DNA of 46,621 nt from Streptococcus shenyangsis. Lineage in GTDB: Bacteria; Bacillota; Bacilli; Lactobacillales; Streptococcaceae. The number at the start of each line of letters is the position of its first letter. Positions within the stretch are counted from its first letter, which is position 1. The notes under the pieces are model-generated. The model was given only the letters and a program-made list of their open reading frames with translations, did not search any database and had not been told where the DNA came from. Shown one piece after another: positions 10,270 through 18,746 of this stretch. The stretch lies in assembly GCF_006385785.1 (NCBI RefSeq), contig NZ_VFSH01000014.1:1-46621 (forward strand), written 5' to 3'. The translations under genes and the position numbers were made by a program.

Positions 10270-10374
10270 ATACTTTTCGAAAATCTCTTCAAACTACGTC
10301 AATGTTGCCTCACTGTACTTCAGCACAGCTTGCGACTAGCTTCCTAGTTTGCTTTTTGATTTTCATTGAGTATA
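10270..10374 (+). repeat. BOX element, short form (boxA-boxC, no boxB)
   Basis: It begins ATACTTTTCGAAAATCTCTT (boxA) and ends with CTAGCTTCCTAGTTTGC...TTTTCATTGAGTATA (boxC). The copy lacks the boxB-type segment carried by the other four copies in the window and has several substitutions in the boxA core. Together with two terminators it fills the 340-base gap between ileS and the next gene. Confidence 0.85.
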
Positions 10375-10404
10375 ACTTTACATCGTTATCTATTGTTGAA
10401 TTTC

Positions 10405-10448
10405 AAAAAGCTCATGATTCATCTGAAAAGTAGATTTCATGAGCTTTT
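10405..10448 (-). terminator. terminator of the nucleotidyltransferase-like gene
   Basis: AAAAAGCTCATGA (from 10405) pairs with TCATGAGCTTTT (ending 10448). On the minus strand the hairpin ends in T's just after the stop codon at 10462. It could also act on the plus strand. Confidence 0.75.
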
Positions 10449-10461
10449 ATCTGTTGGCGTT

Positions 10462-11253
10462 CTAAATGGATTCATCAACCAAATGTTTAAGATTTGATAG
10501 GAGATGCTCCAAAGTTAGGACTGTTTTCTGATGGTGATCTAGTTGGTAGAGATTTTGAAAGTAGTCTTGAATATCGTTTTCAAAATTTTGAGGTAGATGA
10601 GAGCAATTGTTTTTTGCGAACTGGAGCATGCGTTTTTCTCCTGGATGGAGCTGCTCATTGAAGGCGAAGAGCAAATCAAAATAAGAGGCGAAAAACTCAC
10701 TAGTGCGGTGATTGATGCTGAGTAAGTCTTGGCGTTTGAGAGCTTTTTTGATTTGTCTTGAAAAAGCTGGCATAGCTTGGTCGAGAAGCAGGAATTGCTT
10801 GTTGATGATATTCTTTTTCAGCTCAGCTGGATAAGGAAGATTGTACTTTTTCTGGAGGGCAGCATAGTGACCATCTTGATTGTAGATAATCTTACTATTG
10901 AGAAGATTGTACCACATACAAGTAGTGTAAGAATTCTGGGCTTGATGCTCTAAAACTACGGCTTGTAAATCTTTGTCAAATTCGTCTAAAGAGCGGTAAA
11001 TCAGCTCGATTTCGATACCATTATTGAGAACACAATCATCTTCCAATTCCCAAAATTGATTACCGATTTCCATATAGGAGCAATGTTTACTGAGGATTTC
11101 TTTTCGTATGTCTGGCGAGAGAGGAGAACTGAGGTAGACATATACATCATAATCAGAGTCTTTGTCAAAATCTTGTCCAGCCCGTGAGCCTCCTAGAGCT
11201 AGAGCCTCTACTTGCTCTAGTTGAGCCAATTCTTTAAAGAGATGTTGTGGCAT
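10462..11253 (-). CDS. nucleotidyltransferase-fold protein (DUF4037-like C-terminus)
   Basis: A 263-residue cytoplasmic protein. Residues 21-40 read GGSRAGQDFDKDSDYDVYVY, the GS...DxD motif of the polymerase-beta/nucleotidyltransferase superfamily, in which D34 and D36 would bind Mg2+. The C-terminal half is helical and contains FFASYFDLLFAFNEQLHPGE, typical of DUF4037-type proteins distantly related to aminoglycoside adenylyltransferases. The substrate is unknown and I see no basis to call it an antibiotic resistance gene. AGAAGG lies upstream of the start. It is transcribed alone, opposite to ileS and gpmA. Confidence 0.8.
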   Translation of the reverse strand: MPQHLFKELAQLEQVEALALGGSRAGQDFDKDSDYDVYVYLSSPLSPDIRKEILSKHCSYMEIGNQFWELEDDCVLNNGIEIELIYRSLDEFDKDLQAVVLEHQAQNSYTTCMWYNLLNSKIIYNQDGHYAALQKKYNLPYPAELKKNIINKQFLLLDQAMPAFSRQIKKALKRQDLLSINHRTSEFFASYFDLLFAFNEQLHPGEKRMLQFAKNNCSHLPQNFENDIQDYFQNLYQLDHHQKTVLTLEHLLSNLKHLVDESI

Positions 11254-11481
11254 AATGTTAACCTTCTTTATTTTTTGACATCATTCTAACAAAAAGTAAG
11301 GAGACTAGCAAGAGTGAAATGGAAATTTCTTCTCATATATTTGCTGATCTTGTTCAAAGCAATCCAACTGCCAAACAGTCGGTTCCTTTTTGGTTTTGAC
11401 TAGCTTTTTTGTGAAAAATTGTGTAAAATAGAATAGATAAACGAGGGGAAACCTCGGAAAATTTAAAGGAGAATCCATCTA

Positions 11482-12174
11482 ATGGTAAAATTGGTTTTTG
11501 CTCGCCACGGTGAGTCTGAATGGAACAAAGCTAACCTTTTCACTGGTTGGGCTGATGTTGATTTGTCTGAAAAAGGTACACAACAAGCGATTGACGCTGG
11601 TAAATTGATCAAAGAAGCTGGTATCGAATTTGACCAAGCTTATACTTCAGTATTGAAACGTGCGATCAAAACAACTAACTTGGCTCTTGAAGCTTCTGAC
11701 CAATTGTGGGTTCCAGTTGAAAAATCATGGCGCTTGAATGAACGTCACTACGGTGGTTTGACTGGTAAAAACAAAGCTGAAGCTGCTGAACAATTTGGTG
11801 ATGAACAAGTTCACATCTGGCGTCGTTCATACGATGTATTGCCTCCAAACATGGACCGTGATGATGAGCACTCAGCTCACACTGACCGTCGTTACGCTTC
11901 ACTTGACGACTCAGTCATTCCAGATGCTGAAAACTTGAAAGTAACTTTGGAACGTGCCCTTCCATTCTGGGAAGATAAAATCGCTCCAGCTCTTAAAGAT
12001 GGTAAAAACGTATTTGTAGGAGCTCACGGTAACTCAATCCGTGCCCTTGTAAAACACATCAAAGGTTTGTCAGATGACGAAATCATGGATGTGGAAATCC
12101 CTAACTTCCCACCATTAGTATTCGAATTCGACGAAAAATTGAACGTAGTTTCTGAATACTACCTTGGAAAATAA
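11482..12174 (+). CDS. gpmA: 2,3-bisphosphoglycerate-dependent phosphoglycerate mutase
   Basis: A 230-residue glycolytic enzyme interconverting 3- and 2-phosphoglycerate. The phosphohistidine motif is ARHGESEWN with catalytic H9. The conserved [15 protein letters not shown] (about 81-95) holds the acid residue, and [11 protein letters not shown] (about 179-189) supplies the second histidine. Codon use is strongly biased to those of highly expressed genes. AAAGGAG lies 8-10 bases ahead of the ATG and a terminator follows, so it is monocistronic. Confidence 0.97.
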   Translation: MVKLVFARHGESEWNKANLFTGWADVDLSEKGTQQAIDAGKLIKEAGIEFDQAYTSVLKRAIKTTNLALEASDQLWVPVEKSWRLNERHYGGLTGKNKAEAAEQFGDEQVHIWRRSYDVLPPNMDRDDEHSAHTDRRYASLDDSVIPDAENLKVTLERALPFWEDKIAPALKDGKNVFVGAHGNSIRALVKHIKGLSDDEIMDVEIPNFPPLVFEFDEKLNVVSEYYLGK

Positions 12175-12182
12175 AAAATTGT

Positions 12183-12210
12183 AAGTCTAGAATTGATTTC
12201 TAGGCTTTTT
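12183..12210 (+). terminator. terminator of gpmA
   Basis: AAGTCTAGAA (12183-12192) pairs with TTCTAGGCTT (12198-12207, one G-T pair) and a T run follows. It ends 16 bases before the next start codon. Confidence 0.8.
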
Positions 12211-12226
12211 ATGTTAGTATGGTAGT

Positions 12227-14638
12227 ATGATAAGGAATAAAAAACAAGATTATGTACTGACCTACAAGCAACCAGCTTCAACTACTTACAAGGGTTGGGA
12301 AGAAGAGGCCTTACCGCTAGGCAATGGTTGTTTAGGAGCTAAAGTCTTTGGGCTTATAGGGGCTGAGCGGATTCAATTCAATGAAAAAAGTCTCTGGTCT
12401 GGTGGTCCACTTCCTGATAGTTCCGATTATCAGGGTGGAAATCTTCAGGATCAGTATGGTTTTTTAGCTGATATTCGGCAGGCTTTGGAAAAGAGAGATT
12501 ACAATCGGGCTAAGGAACTGGCGGAGCAGCATCTAGTCGGGCCCCAAACGAGTCAATATGGGACCTATCTGTCCTTTGGGGATATTCACATTGAGTTCAG
12601 CCAGCAAGGTACGACTTTGTCTCAGGTGACGGACTATCAGAGACAGCTGAATATTAGTAAGGCACTTGCGATGACTTCTTATGCCTATAAGGGAACGCGA
12701 TTTGAACGTGAAGCTTTTGCCAGTTTTCCAGATGATCTCTTGGTTCAGCGTTTTACTAAGGAAGGGGCGGAAACTCTAGATTTTACTATAGAACTGTCGC
12801 TAAGTCGTGATTTGGCTTCTGATGGAAAGTATGAGCAGGAAAAATCTGATTACAAGGAATGCAAGTTGGATGTCTTTGATTCTCATATCTTGATGAAGGG
12901 GAGGGTCAAGGACAATGACCTGCGGTTTGCTGGCTGTCTAGCTTGGGAAACGGATGGAGACATTAGAGTCTGGTCAGATAAGATTCAGATATCAGGAGCC
13001 AGTTATGCCAATCTCTTCTTGGCTGCTAAGACGGATTTTTCCCAAAATCCTGCTAGCAATTATCGCAAGAAAATAGATTTAGAGCAACAGGTAAAAGACT
13101 TGGTGAAGATAGCTAAAGAAAAGGGCTATACCCAATTGAAATCAAGGCATATTCAGGATTACCAAGCCTTATTCCAGCGTGTTCAATTGGATTTGGGAGC
13201 TGATTTTGAATCATCCCCTACAGATGATTTGCTAAAAAATTATAAGCCACAAGCGGGGCAGGCTTTGGAGGAATTGTTCTTCCAGTATGGGCGGTATTTA
13301 TTGATTAGTTCTTCTAGAGACTGCCCAGATGCTCTACCAGCTAACCTACAGGGAGTCTGGAATGGGGTCGATAATCCTCCTTGGAATTCGGACTATCACC
13401 TGAATATCAACCTGCAGATGAATTATTGGCCAGCCTATGTTACCAATCTCCTAGAGACGGCTTTTCCAGTCATCAACTATATCGATGATTTGCGAGTCTA
13501 TGGTCGTCTAGCGGCTGCAAGGTATGCAGGAATTGTCTCTCAGGAAGGGGAGGAGAATGGTTGGTTGGTTCATACTCAAGCGACTCCTTTTGGCTGGACG
13601 GCACCTGGTTGGGATTACTATTGGGGTTGGTCACCAGCTGCCAATGCGTGGATGATGCAAACTGTTTATGAAGCCTATTCATTTTACAGGGACCAAGACT
13701 ATCTCAGGGAGAAAATTTATCCCATGTTGAAGGAAACGGTTCGTTTTTGGAATGATTTTTTACATGAGGATCAGCAGGCTCAACGTTGGGTATCTTCTCC
13801 GTCTTATTCCCCAGAACATGGACCGATTTCGATTGGCAATACCTATGACCAATCTCTGATTTGGCAGTTATTTCATGATTTTATACAGGCTGCTCAGGAA
13901 TTGGGGCTGGATGGGGATTTGTTGACGGAAGTCAAAGAAAAATTTGACCTGCTTAATCCTCTACAAATCACTCAATCTGGTCGAATCAGAGAGTGGTATG
14001 AGGAGGAAGAACAGTATTTTCAAAATGAGAAGGTGGAGGCTCAACATCGGCATGCTTCTCATCTGGTGGGACTTTATCCTGGAAATCTCTTTAGTCATAA
14101 GGGACAAGACTATCTTGAAGCGGCGCGTGCTAGTCTCAATGATCGTGGAGACGGGGGCACAGGCTGGTCCAAGGCTAATAAGATCAATCTCTGGGCGCGT
14201 CTAGGAGATGGAAATCGAGCCCATAAATTATTAGCAGAGCAGTTAAAGACATCCACCTTGCCCAATCTTTGGTGCACCCATCCTCCTTTTCAGATAGATG
14301 GTAATTTTGGTGCTACTAGTGGTATGGCAGAAATGTTGCTCCAGTCTCATACAGCTTATCTAGTGCCCCTAGCTGCCCTACCCGATGCTTGGTCAACAGG
14401 TTCTATTTCAGGTTTAATGGCACGTGGACATTTTGAAGTTAGTATGCGGTGGGAGGATAAAAAACTCTTACAGATGACCATTTTATCAGGAAGTGGAGGA
14501 GATTTGCGAGTCTCTTATCCAGGTATTGAAAAAAGTGTGATTGAAGTGAATCAAGAAAAAGCAAAAGTGAAATGTATAGGGAAAGATTGTATTTCAGTGG
14601 CGACAGCAGAAGGCGATCTGGTTCAATTTTCTTTTTAA
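12227..14638 (+). CDS. glycoside hydrolase family 95 protein (alpha-L-fucosidase/galactosidase type)
   Basis: An 803-residue GH95 enzyme with the opening motif EEALPLGNGCLGAKVFG (about 26-42). Catalytic-domain motifs are WNSDYHLNINLQMNYWPA, with N393 and N395 as the base-activating asparagines, SPEHGP with the acid E530, and HPPFQIDGNFGATSG with D691. These match the residues known in Bifidobacterium AfcA. There is no signal peptide, so it probably acts in the cytoplasm on imported fucosylated or galactosylated oligosaccharides. No Shine-Dalgarno is visible before ATG 12227 and the gpmA terminator ends 16 bases upstream, so the true promoter and start are uncertain. Confidence 0.9.
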   Translation: MIRNKKQDYVLTYKQPASTTYKGWEEEALPLGNGCLGAKVFGLIGAERIQFNEKSLWSGGPLPDSSDYQGGNLQDQYGFLADIRQALEKRDYNRAKELAEQHLVGPQTSQYGTYLSFGDIHIEFSQQGTTLSQVTDYQRQLNISKALAMTSYAYKGTRFEREAFASFPDDLLVQRFTKEGAETLDFTIELSLSRDLASDGKYEQEKSDYKECKLDVFDSHILMKGRVKDNDLRFAGCLAWETDGDIRVWSDKIQISGASYANLFLAAKTDFSQNPASNYRKKIDLEQQVKDLVKIAKEKGYTQLKSRHIQDYQALFQRVQLDLGADFESSPTDDLLKNYKPQAGQALEELFFQYGRYLLISSSRDCPDALPANLQGVWNGVDNPPWNSDYHLNINLQMNYWPAYVTNLLETAFPVINYIDDLRVYGRLAAARYAGIVSQEGEENGWLVHTQATPFGWTAPGWDYYWGWSPAANAWMMQTVYEAYSFYRDQDYLREKIYPMLKETVRFWNDFLHEDQQAQRWVSSPSYSPEHGPISIGNTYDQSLIWQLFHDFIQAAQELGLDGDLLTEVKEKFDLLNPLQITQSGRIREWYEEEEQYFQNEKVEAQHRHASHLVGLYPGNLFSHKGQDYLEAARASLNDRGDGGTGWSKANKINLWARLGDGNRAHKLLAEQLKTSTLPNLWCTHPPFQIDGNFGATSGMAEMLLQSHTAYLVPLAALPDAWSTGSISGLMARGHFEVSMRWEDKKLLQMTILSGSGGDLRVSYPGIEKSVIEVNQEKAKVKCIGKDCISVATAEGDLVQFSF

Positions 14639-14647
14639 GAAGATGTC

Positions 14648-14800
14648 ATACTCTTAGAAAATCAAATTCAAACCACGTCAGCGTCGCCTTACCGTATATA
14701 TGTGACTGACTTTGTCAGTCTTATCTACAACCTCAAAGCGGTGCTTTGAGCAACCTGCGGCTAGCTTCCTAGTTTGCTCTTTAATTTTCATTGAGTATTA
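14648..14800 (+). repeat. BOX element, full boxA-boxB-boxC
   Basis: boxA contains ACGTCAGCGTCGCCTT, the core used for BOX typing. boxB (about 14700-14752) carries TGACTGAC/GTCAGTC and CTCAAAGC/GCTTTGAG pairings, and boxC ends TTTTCATTGAGTATTA. It starts 9 bases after the GH95 stop. Confidence 0.9.
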
Positions 14801-14801
14801 G

Positions 14802-14829
14802 AAGGCAGTAATTTGGAACTGCCTTTTTT
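14802..14829 (+). terminator. terminator after GH95/BOX
   Basis: AAGGCAGT (14802-14809) pairs with ACTGCCTT (14818-14825), followed by T's. Confidence 0.85.
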
Positions 14830-14852
14830 GAAGGATTTGAAAATGTAAGCAG

Positions 14853-14881
14853 TTTCCAACTATTTGAAAAAGCGTTATAAT
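14853..14881 (+). promoter_or_regulatory. promoter of the ABC transporter pair
   Basis: A perfect TATAAT (14876-14881) lies 17 bases after a weak TTTCCA (14853-14858). The predicted start of transcription is about 30 bases before the ATPase gene. Confidence 0.6.
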
Positions 14882-14920
14882 GGTAGTAGGAAGTAATTTG
14901 TTTGAGAGAGGGTGGGGCTT

Positions 14921-15622
14921 ATGGCTTATATTGAGATGAAACACTGTTACAAGCGTTATCAGGTTGGGGACACGGAGATTGTGGCCAATCGTGATGTGAA
15001 TTTTGAGATTGAAAAGGGTGAATTGGTAATCATTCTAGGTGCATCTGGTGCAGGCAAGTCAACAGTTCTTAACCTTCTTGGAGGCATGGATACCAATGAC
15101 GACGGGGAAATCTGGATTGATGGTGTCAATATTGTAGACTATAGTTCCTACCAGCGCACCAATTACCGCCGCAATGATGTCGGTTTTGTTTTTCAGTTTT
15201 ATAATCTAGTTTCTAATTTAACTGCTAAGGAAAATGTAGAACTGGCATCAGAAATTGTGACAGATGCCTTGAATCCTGAACAGGTCTTGACAGATGTAGG
15301 TCTGGCTCATCGTCTCAATAACTTTCCAGCCCAGCTTTCTGGAGGGGAGCAACAGCGAGTCTCCATTGCACGCGCGGTAGCCAAAAATCCTAAAATTCTC
15401 CTTTGTGATGAACCGACAGGCGCCTTGGATTATCAGACGGGTAAGCAGGTTTTGAAAATTCTCCAAGATATGTCTCGTCAAAAGGGAGCGACGGTGATCA
15501 TCGTGACTCATAATGGAGCTTTGGCGCCCATTGCTGATCGCGTGATTCATATGCACGATGCCAGTGTCAAGGATGTGGTGATCAACCCGCATCCTCAGGA
15601 TATCGACAATTTGGAGTACTAG
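14921..15622 (+). CDS. ABC transporter ATP-binding protein, MacB/LolD-type
   Basis: The start is taken as ATG 14921 ([10 protein letters not shown]). AGAGGG lies about 9 bases upstream, whereas an in-frame GTG at 14912 has no ribosome site. The 233-residue ATPase has Walker [10 protein letters not shown] (about 39-47), Q-loop FVFQFYNL, signature LSGGEQQR (about 139-146), Walker [13 protein letters not shown] and the H-loop VTHN. The TGALD form is typical of ATPases paired with FtsX-like permeases. The permease gene begins two bases after its stop, so they form one unit. Substrate is unknown. Confidence 0.9.
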   Translation: MAYIEMKHCYKRYQVGDTEIVANRDVNFEIEKGELVIILGASGAGKSTVLNLLGGMDTNDDGEIWIDGVNIVDYSSYQRTNYRRNDVGFVFQFYNLVSNLTAKENVELASEIVTDALNPEQVLTDVGLAHRLNNFPAQLSGGEQQRVSIARAVAKNPKILLCDEPTGALDYQTGKQVLKILQDMSRQKGATVIIVTHNGALAPIADRVIHMHDASVKDVVINPHPQDIDNLEY

Positions 15623-15623
15623 C

Positions 15624-18332
15624 ATGATCAAACGAAAAACCTATTGGAAGGACTTGATTCAGTCCTTCACAGGCTCTAAGGGGCGTTTTTTATCCATTTT
15701 AACCTTGATGATGCTGGGTTCTTTAGCTCTAGTAGGCCTCAAAGTGACTAGCCCCAACATGGAGGCGACAGCTAATGCTTATTTAACAACTGCTCAAACT
15801 TTGGATTTGGCAGTCATGTCTAACTATGGTTTGGATCAAGCAGATCAAAAAGAATTAGAACAGATAGAGGGTGCAGAGGTTGAGTTTGGCTATTTGACAG
15901 ATGTGACTATGGAAAATAGGCAGGATGCCATTCGGCTGTACTCCAAACCAGAGCGAATTTCAACCTTTCAGCTAAGAGAGGGACGACTTCCTCAGTCAGA
16001 CAAGGAAATCGCTTTGGCCACTCATTTGCAGGGCCAATATCGTGTAGGACAGGAGATTAGTTTTAAAGAAAAAGAAGAGGGTCATTCCTCTTTAAAAGAC
16101 CATAGGTATACCATTACTGGTTTTGTGGATTCAGCTGAAATCCTCTCCCAGCGAGATATGGGCTACGCAGGCAGTGGAAGTGGGACTCTGACAGCCTATG
16201 GGGTGATTTTACCTAGTCAGTTTGATCAGAAAGTCTACAATATAGCACGCTTAAAATATCAAGATTTGTCAGGTTTAAATGCTTTCTCAGCAGCTTATGA
16301 AGAAAAATCCAAACAGCATCAGGAAGATCTAGAACAAGCTTTGTCAGATAATGGTAAGGCACGTCTGCAACTCTTGAAAAAAGAAGGACAAGAGTCTCTA
16401 GACAAAAGTAAAGAGACCCTTGATAAGGCTGAGACTAATTTGCAGGAAGGCAAGCGTCGTTTAGCAACTGCTCAAGCTCGTTTACAAGCTCAGGAAAGTC
16501 AACTAGCCTTGCTTCCTCAAGCTCAGAGAGATCAAGCCAGTGCTCAACTTACCCAAGCCAAGCAGGAATTGAGCAAGGAAGAGGATAAACTAAAGCAGGC
16601 TGAACAAAATCTAGCTCAAGAAAAGGAAAAATTAGAAAAACATCAGCAAGTTTTGGATGATTTGGCTGAGCCTAAGTATCAAGTCTATAATCGTCAGACC
16701 ATACCAGGTGGACAGGGCTATCTCATGTATAGCAATGCTTCATCCAGTATTCGAGCAGTGGGCAATATCTTTCCTGTGGTGCTTTATGCCGTAGCGGCCA
16801 TGGTGACCTTTACAACCATGACTCGCTTTGTGGATGAAGAGCGAACACATGCAGGAATTTTTAAGGCCTTGGGCTATCGTAGCAAGGATATTATCGCCAA
16901 GTTTCTCCTCTACGGCCTAGTAGCTGGGACTGTCGGAACAGCTCTAGGTAGCATCCTTGGCCATTATTTACTAGCCAGTGTGATTTCAAGTGTCATTACA
17001 AAAGGCATGGTGGTAGGAGAAACCCAGATTCAGTTCTATTGGACCTATAGCTTACTGGCTCTTGTCTTGAGTTGGTTGGCGAGTGTGTTACCAGCCTATC
17101 TGGTGGCTCGTAGGGAACTTCATGACGAAGCAACCCAACTTTTACTGCCTAAACCACCTGTCAAAGGGGCCAAAATCTTACTGGAACGTATCGGCTTTAT
17201 CTGGCACCGTCTCAGTTTTACTCATAAGATAACAGCTCGCAATATCTTTCGTTATAAGCAGCGGATGTTGATGACGATCTTTGGTGTGGCAGGTTCTGTA
17301 GCTCTGCTCTTTGCAGGTTTGGGAATCCAATCCTCTGTAGCAGGAGTTCCGTATAGACAGTTTCAATATATCCAACAGTATCAGATGATTGTTTCTGAAA
17401 ATCCTAGTGCGACCAATCAGGATAAGGCAAATCTAGAAGAAGTGTTGAAAGGGCAGGACATCCAAGCCTACCAGAAAATTTATTCTAAGACGCTAGACAA
17501 GGATTTCAAAGGTAAGGCTGGTCTTCAGACCATTACCCTTATGATGACAGAGAAGGAAGATTTGACTCCCTTTATCCATCTTCAAAGCCATCAGCAGGAG
17601 CTGACATTAAAAGATGGCGTCGTTATCACAGCTAAACTTGCCCAGCTGGCAGGTGTCAAGGCTGGGCAGATTCTAGAAATTGAAGGTAAGGAGCTAAAGG
17701 TCGCTGCCATTTCTGAGAACTACGTTGGCCACTTTATTTATATGAGTCAAGCTAGCTATGAGCAACTTTATGAACAGCTACCCCAAGCCAACACTTATCT
17801 GGTCTCGTTAAGGGATACCAGTGCTACTAGTATCGAAAGACAAGCCGGCTTACTTATGAATCAATCTGCGTTGTCCAGCGTTGTCCAGAACGCTTCAGCC
17901 ATTCGACTCTTTGACTCGGTCGCCAGTTCACTCAATCAGACCATGACCATCTTGGTCATCGTGTCGGTTCTATTGGCTATCGTTATCCTTTACAATCTAA
18001 CAAATATAAATGTAGCTGAGAGAGTCCGTGAACTCTCCACTATCAAGGTTCTCGGTTTTCATAATAATGAAGTCACCCTCTACATTTACCGTGAGACGAT
18101 TGTGCTGTCCCTTGTGGGAATCGTACTTGGTCTGGTATCTGGTTTCTATTTACACCAATTTTTGATTCAAATGATTTCGCCTGCGACTATTCTCTTTTAT
18201 CCGCAGGTAGGTTGGGAAGTCTATGTAATCCCAGTGGCAGCAGTAAGCATCATTTTGACCTTGCTTGGTTTCTTCGTCAATCATCATCTGAGAAAGGTTG
18301 ATATGCTTGAAGCCTTGAAATCTGTAGAGTAA
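15624..18332 (+). CDS. large FtsX-type ABC permease with extracytoplasmic coiled coil
   Basis: A 902-residue membrane protein with a first helix at about 19-40. An extracytoplasmic region follows that includes a long Gln/Lys/Glu-rich coiled coil (about 225-345, repeated QAxxxLxxxEEKLK patterns). Then comes a first FtsX helical bundle (about 380-510). A second soluble domain and a second FtsX bundle end the protein (about 770-895), including NINVAERVRELSTIKVLGF, the typical coupling motif. It resembles peptide- or lipid-handling type VII ABC systems, but no substrate can be assigned. Its TAA stop is shared with the start of a BOX element. Confidence 0.88.
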   Translation: MIKRKTYWKDLIQSFTGSKGRFLSILTLMMLGSLALVGLKVTSPNMEATANAYLTTAQTLDLAVMSNYGLDQADQKELEQIEGAEVEFGYLTDVTMENRQDAIRLYSKPERISTFQLREGRLPQSDKEIALATHLQGQYRVGQEISFKEKEEGHSSLKDHRYTITGFVDSAEILSQRDMGYAGSGSGTLTAYGVILPSQFDQKVYNIARLKYQDLSGLNAFSAAYEEKSKQHQEDLEQALSDNGKARLQLLKKEGQESLDKSKETLDKAETNLQEGKRRLATAQARLQAQESQLALLPQAQRDQASAQLTQAKQELSKEEDKLKQAEQNLAQEKEKLEKHQQVLDDLAEPKYQVYNRQTIPGGQGYLMYSNASSSIRAVGNIFPVVLYAVAAMVTFTTMTRFVDEERTHAGIFKALGYRSKDIIAKFLLYGLVAGTVGTALGSILGHYLLASVISSVITKGMVVGETQIQFYWTYSLLALVLSWLASVLPAYLVARRELHDEATQLLLPKPPVKGAKILLERIGFIWHRLSFTHKITARNIFRYKQRMLMTIFGVAGSVALLFAGLGIQSSVAGVPYRQFQYIQQYQMIVSENPSATNQDKANLEEVLKGQDIQAYQKIYSKTLDKDFKGKAGLQTITLMMTEKEDLTPFIHLQSHQQELTLKDGVVITAKLAQLAGVKAGQILEIEGKELKVAAISENYVGHFIYMSQASYEQLYEQLPQANTYLVSLRDTSATSIERQAGLLMNQSALSSVVQNASAIRLFDSVASSLNQTMTILVIVSVLLAIVILYNLTNINVAERVRELSTIKVLGFHNNEVTLYIYRETIVLSLVGIVLGLVSGFYLHQFLIQMISPATILFYPQVGWEVYVIPVAAVSIILTLLGFFVNHHLRKVDMLEALKSVE

Positions 18333-18445
18333 TACTCTTCGAAAATCTCTTCAAACTACGTTAGCCATATCTACAACCTCAAAACAGTATCTTGAGCAGC
18401 CTACGGCTAGTTTCCTAGTTTGCTCTTTGATTTTCATTGAGTATA
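18332..18445 (+). repeat. BOX element abutting the permease stop codon
   Basis: ATACTCTTCGAAAATCTCTT starts at 18332 within the TAA stop. The boxA part is shortened, boxB-like CTACAACCTCAAAACAGT follows, and boxC runs to GAGTATA. Same family as the copies at 10270, 14648, 24164 and 28982. Confidence 0.88.
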
Positions 18446-18494
18446 AGGTAGTTGTTTTTATCTGATTGAAATTATATTTACTCGTAAATCATGA

Positions 18495-18565
18495 CCATCC
18501 GTCAAACGGGTGGTTTGTCCCAGGGCTATAAGCCCAAATTACCAACCAGCGCCTACAGACGCTGG
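18495..18565. repeat. three consecutive hairpins, possible relic of an IS200/IS605-type or MITE element
   Basis: In 71 bases lie CCATCCGT/ACGGGTGG (18495-18502, 18506-18513), GGGCT/AGCCC (18523-18527, 18531-18535) and CCAGCG/CGCTGG (18546-18551, 18560-18565). No transposase frame accompanies them. Such subterminal palindromes are a feature of IS200/IS605 elements, but the family assignment is a guess. This block and the BOX account for most of the gap 18333-18746. Confidence 0.35.
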
Positions 18566-18669
18566 CTTTCACTTTGTTCAAGCCTCATTGCTCTTGACTC
18601 GTCACTTGCCTATTAAAGAGGCTTTAGTATTACTTACCACTATCCCTAAAGGAATCTTCACATAATTAT

Positions 18670-18702
18670 AAGGCTGATAGTGAAATTAATACTATCAGCC
18701 TT
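18670..18702 (-). terminator. perfect 12-bp hairpin downstream of the PlcR-like regulator
   Basis: AAGGCTGATAGT (18670-18681) and ACTATCAGCCTT (18691-18702) are perfect reverse complements with a 9-base loop. On the minus strand the hairpin is followed by ATAATT rather than a long T run, so it is a moderate terminator for the gene ending at 18747. Confidence 0.55.
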
Positions 18703-18746
18703 ACAGGTTATTTAACGTTTCAGAAAAACTATAATGTCAAGATTAA

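Noticed and set aside
10462..11253. Aminoglycoside resistance gene
   Set aside because: Only the general nucleotidyltransferase motif is shared; nothing indicates an aminoglycoside substrate.
11389..11434. Promoter of gpmA from TTGACT or TTGTGA with TAAAAT
   Set aside because: Spacers of 22 or 9 bases are outside the usual range; a promoter must exist but I could not assign its boxes.
14912..14920. GTG start three codons before the ABC ATPase
   Set aside because: No ribosome site in front of it; AGAGGG is correctly spaced for ATG 14921.
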